Assembly: GCA_052169645.1 (NCBI GenBank)
Contig: JBQNCA010000013.1
Coordinates: forward strand, 1-47,718
Direction: 5' to 3'
Source of the DNA: JAIKWW01 sp052169645
GTDB taxonomy: Bacteria; Bacillota; Clostridia; Peptostreptococcales; Anaerovoracaceae
DNA: 47,718 nt
Shown here piece after piece: positions 35,767 through 45,836 of this stretch (position 1 is its first letter; every line of letters starts with the position of its first letter). The notes beneath the pieces were generated by a model, which was not told the DNA's origin, ran no database searches, and saw nothing but the letters and a program-made list of their open reading frames with translations. The position numbers and the translations under genes are program-made.

Positions 35767-36946
35767 TATCTTTACCTCCTGACAAAATCAGATAGAGAAA
35801 CACGGGAGCACCGACGAAAGAGGTAAGTATTCCGATAGGAATTTCGCTTGTAGTAATATTTCTGGCTATGTTGTCGACCAGCATCAGAAAGGCTGCTCCG
35901 AAAAGAAAGGCTGCGGGGATGAGTCTGCGGTAATCATAGCCGAAGATTATCCGGCAAAAATGTGGTATTACCAGACCGACCCAACCTATCATACCGCTTA
36001 TTGCAACGCTTGCAGAAGTCATAAGTGTTGCACAGGCGATGACGATAAGCCTGAGAAGCGTAGTGTTTATACCTAAGCTGCGAGCTTCTTCTTCACTGAC
36101 AGTCAAAAGATTGAGTCGCCACCTCAAACAGATTAAAGGAACGATTCCTATTAAAACCGGAATGAATACAAATTTTACATCCACCTGCTTGATAGAACTG
36201 AGCGAGCCCATAAGCCAATATGTGATAGCGGGCAGTACATCGTCGGTGTCAGCTATCAGTTTTACAAAGGATGTACATGCCGAAAACAAAGAGCTTATTA
36301 TCATACCGGCAAGAACCATTGCAAGCGTGCCTTCCATACGGCTCACCCGGCTTATGAGGTATGCGAGCAGAACGGCTGAAATTCCGAATATAAATGCGGA
36401 TATGGTGATGCCTACATATTCAAAGTACATCAGTATGCCCAAAGCGGCACCGAAGCCGGCACCGGAGGACGCTCCGAGTATATCGGGCGAAACCATAGGA
36501 TTTCTGAACATGCCCTGATATGCGGCGCCTGCTGTTGCAAGAGCACCGCCAACAATAGCTGCGGCAAGTACACGAGGCATTCGTATTTGCAGCAGCACTA
36601 TTTCCGATGCGGTTTCCCAGCTTCTATTTACAAATGTCAAATCCGACAGTACAGACGCCGTATATCGCCAAGAGTCGGGCAGCAGTCGGATTTTCGATAT
36701 GCTGTCGAACATATTGCTCGGTTGAGACAGGAGTATATCAAAAAAGTCGTGCGGCGATATGGAATATCGCCCTATAAAAAATGAAACGAAAAACATGATA
36801 ATGAAGCTCGCAGTCAGTATGGTAAATTTTACTCTATAATTCGGAGCGGCGGGCATAGAAGCTGTGCTTTCCGAATCGGAGGCACAGCCTTTTTTGTCTG
36901 AATCTTTTTCTGTATGTGTCGCATCAACAATATTTTTTTCTTTCAT
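35756..36946 (-). CDS. FecCD-type ABC importer permease
   Basis: A 396-residue inner-membrane permease of the FecCD/BtuC family. After a hydrophilic, acidic and Ser-rich N-terminal tail of about 38 residues that the family usually lacks, about nine or ten transmembrane helices follow. Family motifs include RMPRVLAAAIVGGALATAGAAYQGMFRNP and GMIGWVGLVIPHFCRIIFG. No good ribosome binding site precedes the ATG at 36946, so the true start could be a few codons inside. It shares a 350-base divergent control region with the binding lipoprotein. Confidence 0.93.
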   Translation of the reverse strand: MKEKNIVDATHTEKDSDKKGCASDSESTASMPAAPNYRVKFTILTASFIIMFFVSFFIGRYSISPHDFFDILLSQPSNMFDSISKIRLLPDSWRYTASVLSDLTFVNRSWETASEIVLLQIRMPRVLAAAIVGGALATAGAAYQGMFRNPMVSPDILGASSGAGFGAALGILMYFEYVGITISAFIFGISAVLLAYLISRVSRMEGTLAMVLAGMIISSLFSACTSFVKLIADTDDVLPAITYWLMGSLSSIKQVDVKFVFIPVLIGIVPLICLRWRLNLLTVSEEEARSLGINTTLLRLIVIACATLMTSASVAISGMIGWVGLVIPHFCRIIFGYDYRRLIPAAFLFGAAFLMLVDNIARNITTSEIPIGILTSFVGAPVFLYLILSGGKDNEY

Positions 36947-37295
36947 AGGATTACCATTTATTCATAACAATATCAATAATATTTATCATCAGTTAATTAT
37001 ATATTTAACACTCAATAATATAAAGCTTCAAATAGATATATTACAAGTCAAATAAGTAAAATACATATTTAAATAATACTTTAACAATTTTATCACTTAA
37101 ATATATAGATAATATATATAATAATATGTATAAAGAATATTTCCAATAATTATTCATTAAATAATAATCAAAAATAATATTTTATGGTATAATACAATTC
37201 GTCTAAATAGAAACTAAAAATAACTATATTATGTGTAAGATATGTGCAAAAATTTGTATTTGCATTAAAGCGATTTATTTAAAGATGAGGTTATT
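36947..37295. other. Divergent control region of the importer
   Basis: About 350 bases, extremely AT-rich, with many short ATAAT/ATTAT palindromes. It separates the permease from the binding protein. An extended -10 for the + strand is at 37185-37193. I cannot name a regulator; a Fur-like site is possible among the palindromes but none matches well. Confidence 0.5.
37185..37193 (+). promoter_or_regulatory. Extended -10 promoter of the surface gene cluster
   Basis: TGGTATAAT about 100 bases before the lipoprotein gene, without a clear -35. Confidence 0.5.
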
Positions 37296-38402
37296 ATGGT
37301 TAGAAAAAAATGTAGAAAGCTTACTTTCAGAATTGCGGCTCTTGCAGTCTGTATAGTTTTTACAGCGGCAAGCTTGGGCGGTTGCGGAGGTAGAAAGGTC
37401 GTTATAGAGGGCCCTACACAGATGTTTACGGATTCTTGCGGAAGAGAAGTTGAAATTCCGGAAAAAATAGATAAGGTAGCACCGAGCGGAGCGGTTTCAC
37501 AGATGGTACTCGCCACTATCGCTCCGGAAAAGCTCGTTGGCTTGAGCGCTACACCTTCAAGCACGCAGGCAAAATATCTGCCGGAGTATTTCATTGACTT
37601 GCCGACCTTCGGACAATTTTACGGCAGTAAATCCACATTGAATATGGAAAGTCTGATAGCGGCAAAGCCCGATATAACTATAGATATAGGAGATATGAAG
37701 GAAAATCACACTTCCGATATGAAGGCGATACAGAAGCAGACAGGGGTTCCGACAATATTTGTAGAAACAAGTCTGGATAAGATGGCGGATGCTTACCGTA
37801 CTTTGGGCAAGCTTTTGGATAAAGAGGAGAAAGGAAATCAACTTGCGGACTTTATAGATAAGACCGTGAGCATGGCTGAAAGCAATGCGGCGAAGATTCC
37901 CGAAAAAAAGAGAAAAAGTGTAATGTACGGTACCGGAACGACGGGACTTGCCTGCAATGCATCCGGATCAGTTCAGGCAGATGTGATAGATATAATCGGA
38001 GCAACGAATGCTATAAAGGTTCCGGAAAAGGAGTTGAACAACGCAGGCGGAGGAAATACCGTGAGCATGGAGCAGGTGTACAATTTCCAACCTGATGTGA
38101 TAATTTTCACGGCAGGCGGGGCATATCAGACAATTGCAGATTCCAAGGAATGGTCCCAGTTGTCCGCCGTAAAAAATAAAAATTATTATGAAATCCCGGG
38201 AGAGCCTTATAACTGGATGTCCGGGCCTCCGTCAGTTAATCGGATTTTGGGTATATGGTGGCTCGGCAATTTAGTGTATCCCGATGTATATGATTATGAC
38301 ATGAGAGAAATAAGCAAGGAATTTTATTCGCTCTTTTATAATTATGAATTGACGGATGCCGAAGTGGATGCACTGTTGGCAAATTCCGTTTTGAAAAAAT
38401 GA
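37296..38402 (+). CDS. ABC importer substrate-binding lipoprotein (FecB/BtuF type)
   Basis: A 368-residue solute-binding protein of the periplasmic-binding PF01497 class. A basic N-terminus and hydrophobic segment end in a lipobox LGGC with Cys30 as anchor. The body begins FTDSCGREVEIPEKIDKVA, has ESLIAAKPDITIDIG in the first lobe and MEQVYNFQPDVIIFTAGG in the second. The C-terminal WLGNLVYPDVYDYDM stretch is typical of a branch whose ligand I cannot name. GAGG precedes the ATG. It serves the divergent permease and ATPase and leads the surface gene cluster; the next frame opens nine bases later. Confidence 0.92.
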   Translation: MVRKKCRKLTFRIAALAVCIVFTAASLGGCGGRKVVIEGPTQMFTDSCGREVEIPEKIDKVAPSGAVSQMVLATIAPEKLVGLSATPSSTQAKYLPEYFIDLPTFGQFYGSKSTLNMESLIAAKPDITIDIGDMKENHTSDMKAIQKQTGVPTIFVETSLDKMADAYRTLGKLLDKEEKGNQLADFIDKTVSMAESNAAKIPEKKRKSVMYGTGTTGLACNASGSVQADVIDIIGATNAIKVPEKELNNAGGGNTVSMEQVYNFQPDVIIFTAGGAYQTIADSKEWSQLSAVKNKNYYEIPGEPYNWMSGPPSVNRILGIWWLGNLVYPDVYDYDMREISKEFYSLFYNYELTDAEVDALLANSVLKK

Positions 38403-38438
38403 AGTGCTTAAATGATGAACAACAAGGCGGTAAATTTT

Positions 38439-39890
38439 ATGAATGAAAATGAAACTATGCCTGAGAAATGCTCACATATAAATATAATAAAGAAGATAAT
38501 TCATATTCTTATGGCGGTATTTCTCTTAACACTTCCGATACAACCATGTTTTACCTATAATGCTTTTGCAGGAATTGCGACGGATACCTTGACTGTAAAG
38601 GTGGGATATCAGGGCGGTCCATTTTTGACCAAAGCTACATACAGTTGGAAGGATCTTGATGATGCCTATGGCGGAGCCTTGAGTTCGCATAAGGTTGTGT
38701 ACAGCTATTACAGCGGAAGCCGTTCGGATCGTTCTACAGGCAGAAATGTAATAGTTTCCGCAAGAGGTTTTTATATTTCGGATTTGCTCGAATATGCAGG
38801 AATAGATTTAAGTTCCATATCAGGCTTTGAATTTTACACTGACGATCAGAAAGTAGGAGCTTTTACAACTATGACCAAACGTGAACTGTTGGACAGTGCA
38901 AGGTACTACTATCCCAATATGGGAGTTGATGATTTCGGTAAACAAATTGCTTTGGACGGCGGAGATATATCGACAGGAAAGACTCGTGTACAATCCATGT
39001 TTGCACTGGAAGATAATTGGGAATGGGACGGAGTTGCCGAAAATTTCACATCCATGAGTCCTACCGGAAGATTTCATCTTCTGTTCGGGCAGACAGATGT
39101 TACGGAATCACGTACAAGTCAGGCTGCAAAATATGTTCATACGATAAATGTAATATTCAGCGGAGCTCCCGTGATAGGAACGGAAAGCAATATAGAGCTT
39201 AAGGTCGGAACGGACTATAGAGTTCAGGTAAATATCACGGCGGCGGATACGGAATTGGAAAATTATATACGGGAAAATCTCGTATGGAGCTCAAACAATA
39301 CCGACATCGTAGAAGTTGATCAGTATGGAAATCTGAAAATAAAGGGTGACGGAACGGCAACGATAACAGCTGTCAGCGGAAACACTTCAGGTTCCGTCAG
39401 TATCACGACAGGCAACGGAAACGGAACGGGGACGGGAGCCGACGTTCAGGGCGAAGGCTCCGGCAACAGACAAAACGCAGGGGGTATGGAAAGCTCGGCA
39501 CATGAAAATACGGAGGCTTCAGCTGAGGAAGAAACAAAGGTTTCGTATTCCGAAAATTCAAAGGGCGTATATATACTTTCACGTGACTTTATGGAACGCT
39601 CGGAAAATGCCGAATGGGTCAACAGTATTTTGAAAAAAGCTCCCGCTCATGACAGTGAAACGGGAAGCGTGATGAATCGGCGTGAAAAAGCTATGGATGA
39701 ATATGCGAAGCAGCTTGTAGTCGAGGAAAGAAAAGCTGTGCCTCTGCGATATGTAGCGGCAGGAACGGCTGTGGTATTTTTGCTCGGAATTATGTACGGA
39801 CCTTTTATATATAAACGAAATTTGAAAGGGGGAGGAATACGGTTGCTGAACAGAGCCGCTGCACGCAGACACAAGCATAAAATCGCATAG
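38439..39890 (+). CDS. Membrane-anchored surface protein with C-terminal anchor
   Basis: A 483-residue exported protein. Order: signal or anchor segment at about 21-45, a globular domain at 48-250 (VKVGYQGGPFLTKATYSWKD, YISDLLEYAGIDLSSI, FHLLFGQTD, YVHTINVIFSG), a bacterial Ig-like domain at about 251-325 ending TITAVSGNTSGSVSI, a Gly/Glu-rich linker, a transmembrane helix at about 433-458 and a basic cytosolic tail. The domain resembles a molybdopterin-oxidoreductase-like fold often found on clostridial surface proteins, without visible cofactor residues. AAGGCGGT at 38424-38431 favours the ATG at 38439 over 38412. It lies between the lipoprotein and channel genes. Confidence 0.75.
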   Translation: MNENETMPEKCSHINIIKKIIHILMAVFLLTLPIQPCFTYNAFAGIATDTLTVKVGYQGGPFLTKATYSWKDLDDAYGGALSSHKVVYSYYSGSRSDRSTGRNVIVSARGFYISDLLEYAGIDLSSISGFEFYTDDQKVGAFTTMTKRELLDSARYYYPNMGVDDFGKQIALDGGDISTGKTRVQSMFALEDNWEWDGVAENFTSMSPTGRFHLLFGQTDVTESRTSQAAKYVHTINVIFSGAPVIGTESNIELKVGTDYRVQVNITAADTELENYIRENLVWSSNNTDIVEVDQYGNLKIKGDGTATITAVSGNTSGSVSITTGNGNGTGTGADVQGEGSGNRQNAGGMESSAHENTEASAEEETKVSYSENSKGVYILSRDFMERSENAEWVNSILKKAPAHDSETGSVMNRREKAMDEYAKQLVVEERKAVPLRYVAAGTAVVFLLGIMYGPFIYKRNLKGGGIRLLNRAAARRHKHKIA

Positions 39891-40010
39891 CTGTTTATAA
39901 GGCGGCGCAAATTATTGAGCAGCTATATCCGTTAAATAACATATGTTTTTTAGAATATTTGAATAAAGCTCTAAAATTAAAAAGAAGATAATTTCAGGAA
40001 GGAAAAAATT

Positions 40011-40658
40011 ATGAATTCAACTGCAACACTGGAGGATTTTACTGTAAGTGATGTTCTGAGAGCCTTTTCTGCCGCCATGCAGACTCCCGTTATTATAATC
40101 CTAATCATATTTATAATAGCAGCAGTATTTTTGGCAGGCTGGCTGATAGGCGAAGGATTGTCCGAAAGACGCAAGCTCAAGGTGGACATGCCGGCGCTTT
40201 TGGAAAATATAAGGCACGGTAAGCATGAAGAATTGGAAAGTATAATAGAAAAGAGCGGACTTTTAAAAAGGCAGAGAGTCGCTCTTGTGGAATTGATAAA
40301 GCATGAGGATTTTACACCTCTTATGAGGGAAGCGTTGGCAATAAACCTGCTCGAAAAGGAAAAGGCGAGATATGATTTCAGAGTGAAGCTTTCGGATATG
40401 CTTGCAAAGCTGGCTCCCATGTTCGGGCTGTTGGGAACACTGATTCCTCTCGGACCGGGAATTGTAGCCTTGGGCGAGGGTGATACCTTCACTCTTTCAA
40501 ATTCACTGCTCATAGCTTTCGACACGACTGTCGCAGGGCTTATAGCGGCAGCTGCGGCACTTGTTGTCACTGCGGTAAGGAAGTCATGGTATAACAGATA
40601 CATAAAGGATTTGGATACTGTAGCCGAGTGTATTCTTGAAATGGAAAAGAACGGATAG
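40011..40658 (+). CDS. MotA/TolQ/ExbB-family ion channel subunit
   Basis: A 215-residue membrane protein. Transmembrane segments are at about 26-49, 130-150 and 165-190, separated by a cytosolic helical stretch, the ExbB/TolQ layout. The core reads LAPMFGLLGTLIPLGPGIVAL, then LLIAFDTTVAGLIAAAAALVV, which matches the TolQ/ExbB proton-channel domain. In Gram-negative bacteria such channels use proton flow to drive TonB or Tol across the periplasm. Here there is no sign of an outer membrane. AGGAAGGA precedes the ATG, and the DUF2149-like partner follows after 11 bases. Ion specificity and what it drives are unknown. Confidence 0.88.
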   Translation: MNSTATLEDFTVSDVLRAFSAAMQTPVIIILIIFIIAAVFLAGWLIGEGLSERRKLKVDMPALLENIRHGKHEELESIIEKSGLLKRQRVALVELIKHEDFTPLMREALAINLLEKEKARYDFRVKLSDMLAKLAPMFGLLGTLIPLGPGIVALGEGDTFTLSNSLLIAFDTTVAGLIAAAAALVVTAVRKSWYNRYIKDLDTVAECILEMEKNG

Positions 40659-40669
40659 GAGGCATAACT

Positions 40670-40999
40670 ATGAGAAAAAAACACAGTCTTATAGATACGG
40701 ACACGTCGGAATCGGAAACCAATCCTATGGACGGCTTGTCAAATCTTGCAGATGTGATGCTTGTTCTGGCGGTAGGGATAATGCTTGCACTCATTATAAA
40801 CTGGAATGTCGATATAAGCACGCCGATGACAAAGGAGCAGGTGAAACAGTCCGTGGATACAACGGATGCTCTGGAATTTTCAAAGGATCAGCTGCAGCAA
40901 ATGTCGGGTGACGATGAAATCAGCGATCAGGATTTGACTCAGCTCGGCTCCGTATACTATGATGAAAAAAGCGGAAAATACTACATAGTAAAGCAATAG
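40670..40999 (+). CDS. DUF2149-like ExbD/TolR-type partner
   Basis: A 109-residue protein with a short cytosolic head, one transmembrane helix and an extracellular tail of about 60 acidic residues. The helix starts LADVMLVLAVGIMLALI with Asp28 at its beginning, just as ExbD and TolR have a proton-carrying Asp in (V/L)DVMLVLL. The tail lacks the usual ExbD periplasmic domain. I recognise NPMDGLSNLADVMLVLAVG as the pattern of the uncharacterised family DUF2149, known beside TolQ-like genes. TAGGAGG precedes the ATG. The function proposed is inference. Confidence 0.8.
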   Translation: MRKKHSLIDTDTSESETNPMDGLSNLADVMLVLAVGIMLALIINWNVDISTPMTKEQVKQSVDTTDALEFSKDQLQQMSGDDEISDQDLTQLGSVYYDEKSGKYYIVKQ

Positions 41000-41074
41000 C
41001 GGTTTGATAAATTTCAAACCTAAGATATATTATATAGTAGGGCAATGTAAAATATAAATTTTAAACTCAGGATA

Positions 41075-41164
41075 AAGATTGAAATATGAAGATGTAAGAG
41101 TATCGGTTCACCTTCCTTTAAAATTTATAATATTGTCGGGGAAGATTGAAATGTGAGGAGGTAA
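41075..41164 (+). repeat. Duplicated leader segment with the ribosome binding site
   Basis: A 23-base unit at 41075-41097 recurs at 41142-41164 with three mismatches. The second copy contains the working AGGAGGT; the first has GAAGATGT instead. Confidence 0.55.
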
Positions 41165-41167
41165 AAA

Positions 41168-44100
41168 ATGTCACAGGTGATAGGTGTAAACGGTCTGAAT
41201 GCCGTAAAAACAGGACGCCTGTTTATGGCGATAATACTCTCGATATTATTGACGATATCATGTATACCGTCGGAGCTGCCGTCAGGAGTTTTCGGCGAAT
41301 CGGAAAATGTGATTGAAGCTTCTGCAGGTGCATATACCGCAGCGGGTACGGTAATTACCGGCAGCAGAGTTTACACTATGACGGGAGGTCGTACAGTTGA
41401 AGCTTTTAATACGGCTGTTGCCGGGATTACGGAGGGCAGCCTCAAAATTTCGGAGTCGGGAATAATTTCGGGTCATATTGATACTGCTGAAGGTTATACG
41501 CTGTCAAGTGTAACGGTTAAGCTTCAAGGAGCCGATGCGAGTGTGGATGCGGCTGTTTCCGAGGACGGCGCCGGATTCAGCTTTAAAGCGCCGCAAGGAA
41601 ATTCAAAGCTGGCTGTGACACCGACCGCTATTTCCACGAAGAAATGGGACGGCGGTGTAGATATTTCATGGTATGATCCGGCTTCGGATAAATATTACAT
41701 AGGCGAGCCCGCTCAGCTGGCGGGACTTGCTGCTCTTATCAACGGCAGACTTGATGCGGATACTCCTATGAGCATGGTAAAGGGGAATACCGAATATATA
41801 AAATCAGTTCCGCACGACAACGTGATGCTTGTAGGTGCAGGCGGAGGAAATGTAAGTGATAAAGTCTATACCTCGACGATTGATTTTGCACATAAGACGG
41901 TGTATCTGACCGCCGATCTCGATATGGGAGGTGTAAAGGATGCAAGCGGCAAATGGTCGGGTCCGAACTATACACCCGTAGGCGGAAAATTTTCCATGGA
42001 TATAGACATGGTAAACGGCGACTCTCAGGTTATAGATACAAGATTTAACGGAGTGTTCGACGGTCAGGGACATATTGTAAAAAATATATATTGCGAAAGA
42101 TATTCGGATAAAGGTTTCCCTTACAGTATGGCGGTAGGTCTTGTAGGCTTTCTCGGCGGAAAGAGTGACGTTGGCGGTATAAGCTCGGATTTCGCCGACG
42201 GATGGATTCCCGCCGTCAGAAATGTGGTGGTCGGAGAAGGCTATATACGAGGCAGGCGTATGGTCGGCGGTGTGGTCGGCAGAATGGGTGATGCTTCAAA
42301 CGGCTCAATCATCGAAAGCTGTGCTAATCATGCGGAAATAAAAAATACGGATGCAAAGGGTGTAGGAGGTATACTCGGTTCGACTACCGGCGGAAGCATC
42401 AAAGGTAAAGGAACGGTCAGAAACTGCTATAATACCGGAAATGTAAGCACTACCTACAGCTGCCCTGCGGGCGGAATCGTAGGTGCGAATTCCGGCGTAA
42501 ATATTTCAAATTGCTATAATGTAGGCACTATCAATTCAAACGGAGCAAAGAAGGGTCGAGGTATAGGCGGTCATGACAGCGGCTCATATAAAGTTGTAAA
42601 TTGCTTCTCACTTAAGGGCTGTGACGATGATCCTGAAAGTGAGGGCTACTACAAAGGCAGCAGCAGAAAGATAAGCGTTGAGGTCACTCAAATGGATTCG
42701 GCTCAGATGAAGAGTGATACGATGCTCTCCGCTCTCAACGCCAACGGCACGATATTTGCAAAATCGAACGGAACGAATAACGGCTATCCCGTTCTTGTTT
42801 ATGAGGCAACAGGATATCCGTCGGGAAGCTATACCGTTACTCTTACACAGTCATCGGGAGGCACAATCGGTACTGATGTCGATAAAGCCGCAGCACCCGG
42901 TCAGACCGTAAATTTCACGGCAAATCCGATACAGGGTTACAAGCTCAGTCATTTTATAGTAAACGGCAAACCTATAGAAGGCAGCTTTTATGTAGCAACC
43001 TCAAATCTTTCGGTAAGTGCGGTATTTACACCTGTTAAAGCCGTTACCGTAAATATTCCTAATTCCGAGGAATATTCCATAGTGGTAACGGTCACGGGAA
43101 ATATAAAGAATCAGGACGGCTTAAAAGAGGTTAAAAATTATCCTATAAAAAGCGGCGCAGTTGTAATGGAAAATTCAGATTTGCTGGTCAGGGCTTCTCT
43201 TTATAAAGGGGCGAAACCTTCCGACAATACAAAGGAGTACAGCGGAATTTTCCGTTATGACGCTACGAATGCGAACAAGGTATCAGTGGGAAGATATATT
43301 GTCACAGGTGCGGGAAATGTAAATATTACGGCAGTTCCCGAAACTCGTGCCGCCACCGGCATGTCAAATGCGGATACAAGCTGGTTTGCAGCAAAGGAAA
43401 ACAGCTTTACCGTTTCGACACCGGAGCAGCTTGCCGGTCTTGCTTATTTGGTAAATGATAAGGGACTGACATTCAGCGGAAAGACTGTAAAGCTCGACAG
43501 AGATATTTCCGTTGCAGGAGGTGCCGACGGAAGAATTTGGACAGCCATAGGAACTTCATTAAACAAGTCTTTTCAGGGAACCTTTGACGGACAGAATCAT
43601 GTGATAGGAGGAATGAGAGCGGAAAGCAACGGCAGTTATACGGCTTTGTTCGGATATTGCTCCGGAGCTGTTATCAAGAATCTTACCGTGAGAGGAAGCT
43701 CTGTAAATAAGTCGGGAATGTCCTATGCGGCAGGTATTGTTTCGTATGCTCAGAGCTGTGAAATTTCAAATTGTATAAACCGTGCAGATGTAAAGGCGGA
43801 CGGTGAAATCGCAGGCGGTATAGCGGCATATATAACTGAGGGAACTTCTATAAAGAATTGCCGAAATTACGGCAATATAAGCGGAGCTACGGCAGTCGGA
43901 GGTATTACGGGTGTTTGCCAGTCCGCATCCGACAGTATAGAATCATGTGTAAATATAGGAAATGTTACATCGACAGGAGCAGGGCTCGGCGGAACGGGCG
44001 GAATTGCAGGAAAACTTGTAGGTTCTATATCGGATTGTATAAATGCGGGAGCCATATCGGGAAATGATCGCTATACAGGCGGCATTTCAGGTTATACAAA

Positions 44101-45658
44101 CGGACGTAAGACATCAACGGTAACAGGCTCTCAGAATCAGGGCAGCGTAACCTCAAGTTCAAATAATGAAAATGCGGCTCTCGGCGGAGTAGTAGGTTAC
44201 GGTCAGTTCGGTACCTATACAAAGTGCAGCAGTACAGGTGCCGTGACTATAGGCGGAGGCTTCCAATCGAGAGGAGTGGGAGCGATAATCGGTCACATAG
44301 GAAAAGAACCGGCACTTTCGCAGGCTTCGGAATGCAAATTCAGCAGCACATCATATTCGTACGGTGTAAACAGAGGTTCTTATGACGGAGTTACTCAGGA
44401 TGATACTGTCGAAAAGCTGAGCTATACCGAAATACCTGATCCGGGAGACCCCGCAGATACAAGCTCGGGCACTGCAGGCGGAGTTATAAAACCCGATGAA
44501 ATCTGTGGAGGAGTAACTCTTGAAAGCGGCAGCTATACACTGATGAATTATGCAGCCGGAGAAATCGTAATATTACCGGGTGCAAATGTAACGTTGACGG
44601 CGACGGGAAAAACTCTCGGATATCTCACTATAATTGCAGGTGACGGGGCAAACCTTACCTTACAGGATGTTGAATATACGGGCGATGATATTCTGCTGAA
44701 ATATACGGGAAGCGGAAATTTAAAATTGGCGGGAAGCAACAGACTTATAGGATTTTCCGATGCTTCGGGAAATGAAGTCCCTACAGTCTATGCACAGGGA
44801 AATTTGACAGTGAGCGGAAACGGCTCATTGTATGTAGAGGCTGCAAAAGGCAATTCTTCCGTCAAGCTTAATCCGGGAAGCACCTTGAACCTCAACGGCG
44901 GACTGCTCAGTGTAAATAAAAAAGAGCTTCTCGGCCGTGCAGGCGGGGCAATCTTTGTAAACGGCGGAACCGTCAATGTGGCGGGCGGCTCTGTAGAAGG
45001 TATTACCTCGAGCGACAATGTCAGCATAATATCAGCAGATACTGTAAATGTAAGCGCCGGCTCCATAAATCTGACAGCCCTGAGATCACCTAAAGTTATA
45101 GATGCAAAGAGCGTGAATATCAGCGGAGGTACAGTCAGAGCTTCCGCACACACCGGCAATTCGGCGAAGGTTCAGAAGAGCTTTGCAGGAGCTGCGGCGA
45201 TACCGAATATTAAAGGAAATGCAGCATTTTACAGTGAAACGGAAAGATTTTCAAGCGTTGCTCCGTCATCGCAAAAAATAGTGGTAGACGGTAAAGAGGT
45301 AGCTATGGAAATCTATAATATAGACGGAAGCAATTATTTTAAGCTCAGAGATATGGCGGCACTTATGGCAGGAACCAAATCGGAATTTTCAGTAAATTTC
45401 AATGCCGATACAAAATCCATGTACAGTGTAAGAGGTTCGGCATACAGCGCTGTCGGAGGAGAGATGCTCACGGGCTCGGATAAATCGTCAAGCTGTACTC
45501 CGAGCAGTTGGGTGCTTTATGTCAATGATAAGCTCATAAGCTGTAAGGTATATAATATAGGCGGCAACAACTTCTTTAAGCTCAGAGATATGGCAGCAGC
45601 ATTCGGAATCACGGTGTCCTATGACAGCGCTACAAATACTGCAAATATCAAAAGCTGA
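41168..45658 (+). CDS. Giant GLUG-repeat surface protein
   Basis: A 1496-residue exported protein. Signal segment at about 17-40. A WYDPASDKYYIGEPAQLAGLAALI start (near 168) leads into GLUG-type beta repeats to about 520, such as GGIVGANSGVNISNCYNVG. A bacterial-repeat domain lies at 555-625, then a second QLAGLAYLV start (about 740) and GLUG array (825-1055). A beta-helix-like stretch rich in Gly, Ser and Asn covers 1110-1330. Two copper-amine-oxidase-N-like units with FKLRDMAA end the protein (1368-1496), perhaps cell-wall binding. No LPXTG motif. AGGAGGT precedes the ATG. Function unknown; GLUG proteins are often adhesins or peptidases, but no catalytic site is visible. Confidence 0.85.
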   Translation: MSQVIGVNGLNAVKTGRLFMAIILSILLTISCIPSELPSGVFGESENVIEASAGAYTAAGTVITGSRVYTMTGGRTVEAFNTAVAGITEGSLKISESGIISGHIDTAEGYTLSSVTVKLQGADASVDAAVSEDGAGFSFKAPQGNSKLAVTPTAISTKKWDGGVDISWYDPASDKYYIGEPAQLAGLAALINGRLDADTPMSMVKGNTEYIKSVPHDNVMLVGAGGGNVSDKVYTSTIDFAHKTVYLTADLDMGGVKDASGKWSGPNYTPVGGKFSMDIDMVNGDSQVIDTRFNGVFDGQGHIVKNIYCERYSDKGFPYSMAVGLVGFLGGKSDVGGISSDFADGWIPAVRNVVVGEGYIRGRRMVGGVVGRMGDASNGSIIESCANHAEIKNTDAKGVGGILGSTTGGSIKGKGTVRNCYNTGNVSTTYSCPAGGIVGANSGVNISNCYNVGTINSNGAKKGRGIGGHDSGSYKVVNCFSLKGCDDDPESEGYYKGSSRKISVEVTQMDSAQMKSDTMLSALNANGTIFAKSNGTNNGYPVLVYEATGYPSGSYTVTLTQSSGGTIGTDVDKAAAPGQTVNFTANPIQGYKLSHFIVNGKPIEGSFYVATSNLSVSAVFTPVKAVTVNIPNSEEYSIVVTVTGNIKNQDGLKEVKNYPIKSGAVVMENSDLLVRASLYKGAKPSDNTKEYSGIFRYDATNANKVSVGRYIVTGAGNVNITAVPETRAATGMSNADTSWFAAKENSFTVSTPEQLAGLAYLVNDKGLTFSGKTVKLDRDISVAGGADGRIWTAIGTSLNKSFQGTFDGQNHVIGGMRAESNGSYTALFGYCSGAVIKNLTVRGSSVNKSGMSYAAGIVSYAQSCEISNCINRADVKADGEIAGGIAAYITEGTSIKNCRNYGNISGATAVGGITGVCQSASDSIESCVNIGNVTSTGAGLGGTGGIAGKLVGSISDCINAGAISGNDRYTGGISGYTNGRKTSTVTGSQNQGSVTSSSNNENAALGGVVGYGQFGTYTKCSSTGAVTIGGGFQSRGVGAIIGHIGKEPALSQASECKFSSTSYSYGVNRGSYDGVTQDDTVEKLSYTEIPDPGDPADTSSGTAGGVIKPDEICGGVTLESGSYTLMNYAAGEIVILPGANVTLTATGKTLGYLTIIAGDGANLTLQDVEYTGDDILLKYTGSGNLKLAGSNRLIGFSDASGNEVPTVYAQGNLTVSGNGSLYVEAAKGNSSVKLNPGSTLNLNGGLLSVNKKELLGRAGGAIFVNGGTVNVAGGSVEGITSSDNVSIISADTVNVSAGSINLTALRSPKVIDAKSVNISGGTVRASAHTGNSAKVQKSFAGAAAIPNIKGNAAFYSETERFSSVAPSSQKIVVDGKEVAMEIYNIDGSNYFKLRDMAALMAGTKSEFSVNFNADTKSMYSVRGSAYSAVGGEMLTGSDKSSSCTPSSWVLYVNDKLISCKVYNIGGNNFFKLRDMAAAFGITVSYDSATNTANIKS

Positions 45659-45836
45659 GAACGGATAGATAAATGAAGATATTTTCCGAGGCATGAAGCC
45701 GAGGTTTATATATTGGATGTTATTGCTCAAGTTTCGAGGCTGAATGATATCGGTTTCGAGAGAGGAAGCACGGATTTTTATATTATCCGTGAAGCTTCAA
45801 AATTTTCAGAAAGAATTTACAAGGAGAAAGAACTAC

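Noticed and set aside
36947..37295. Fur box upstream of the importer
   Set aside because: Many AT palindromes are present but none matches the consensus well enough to call.
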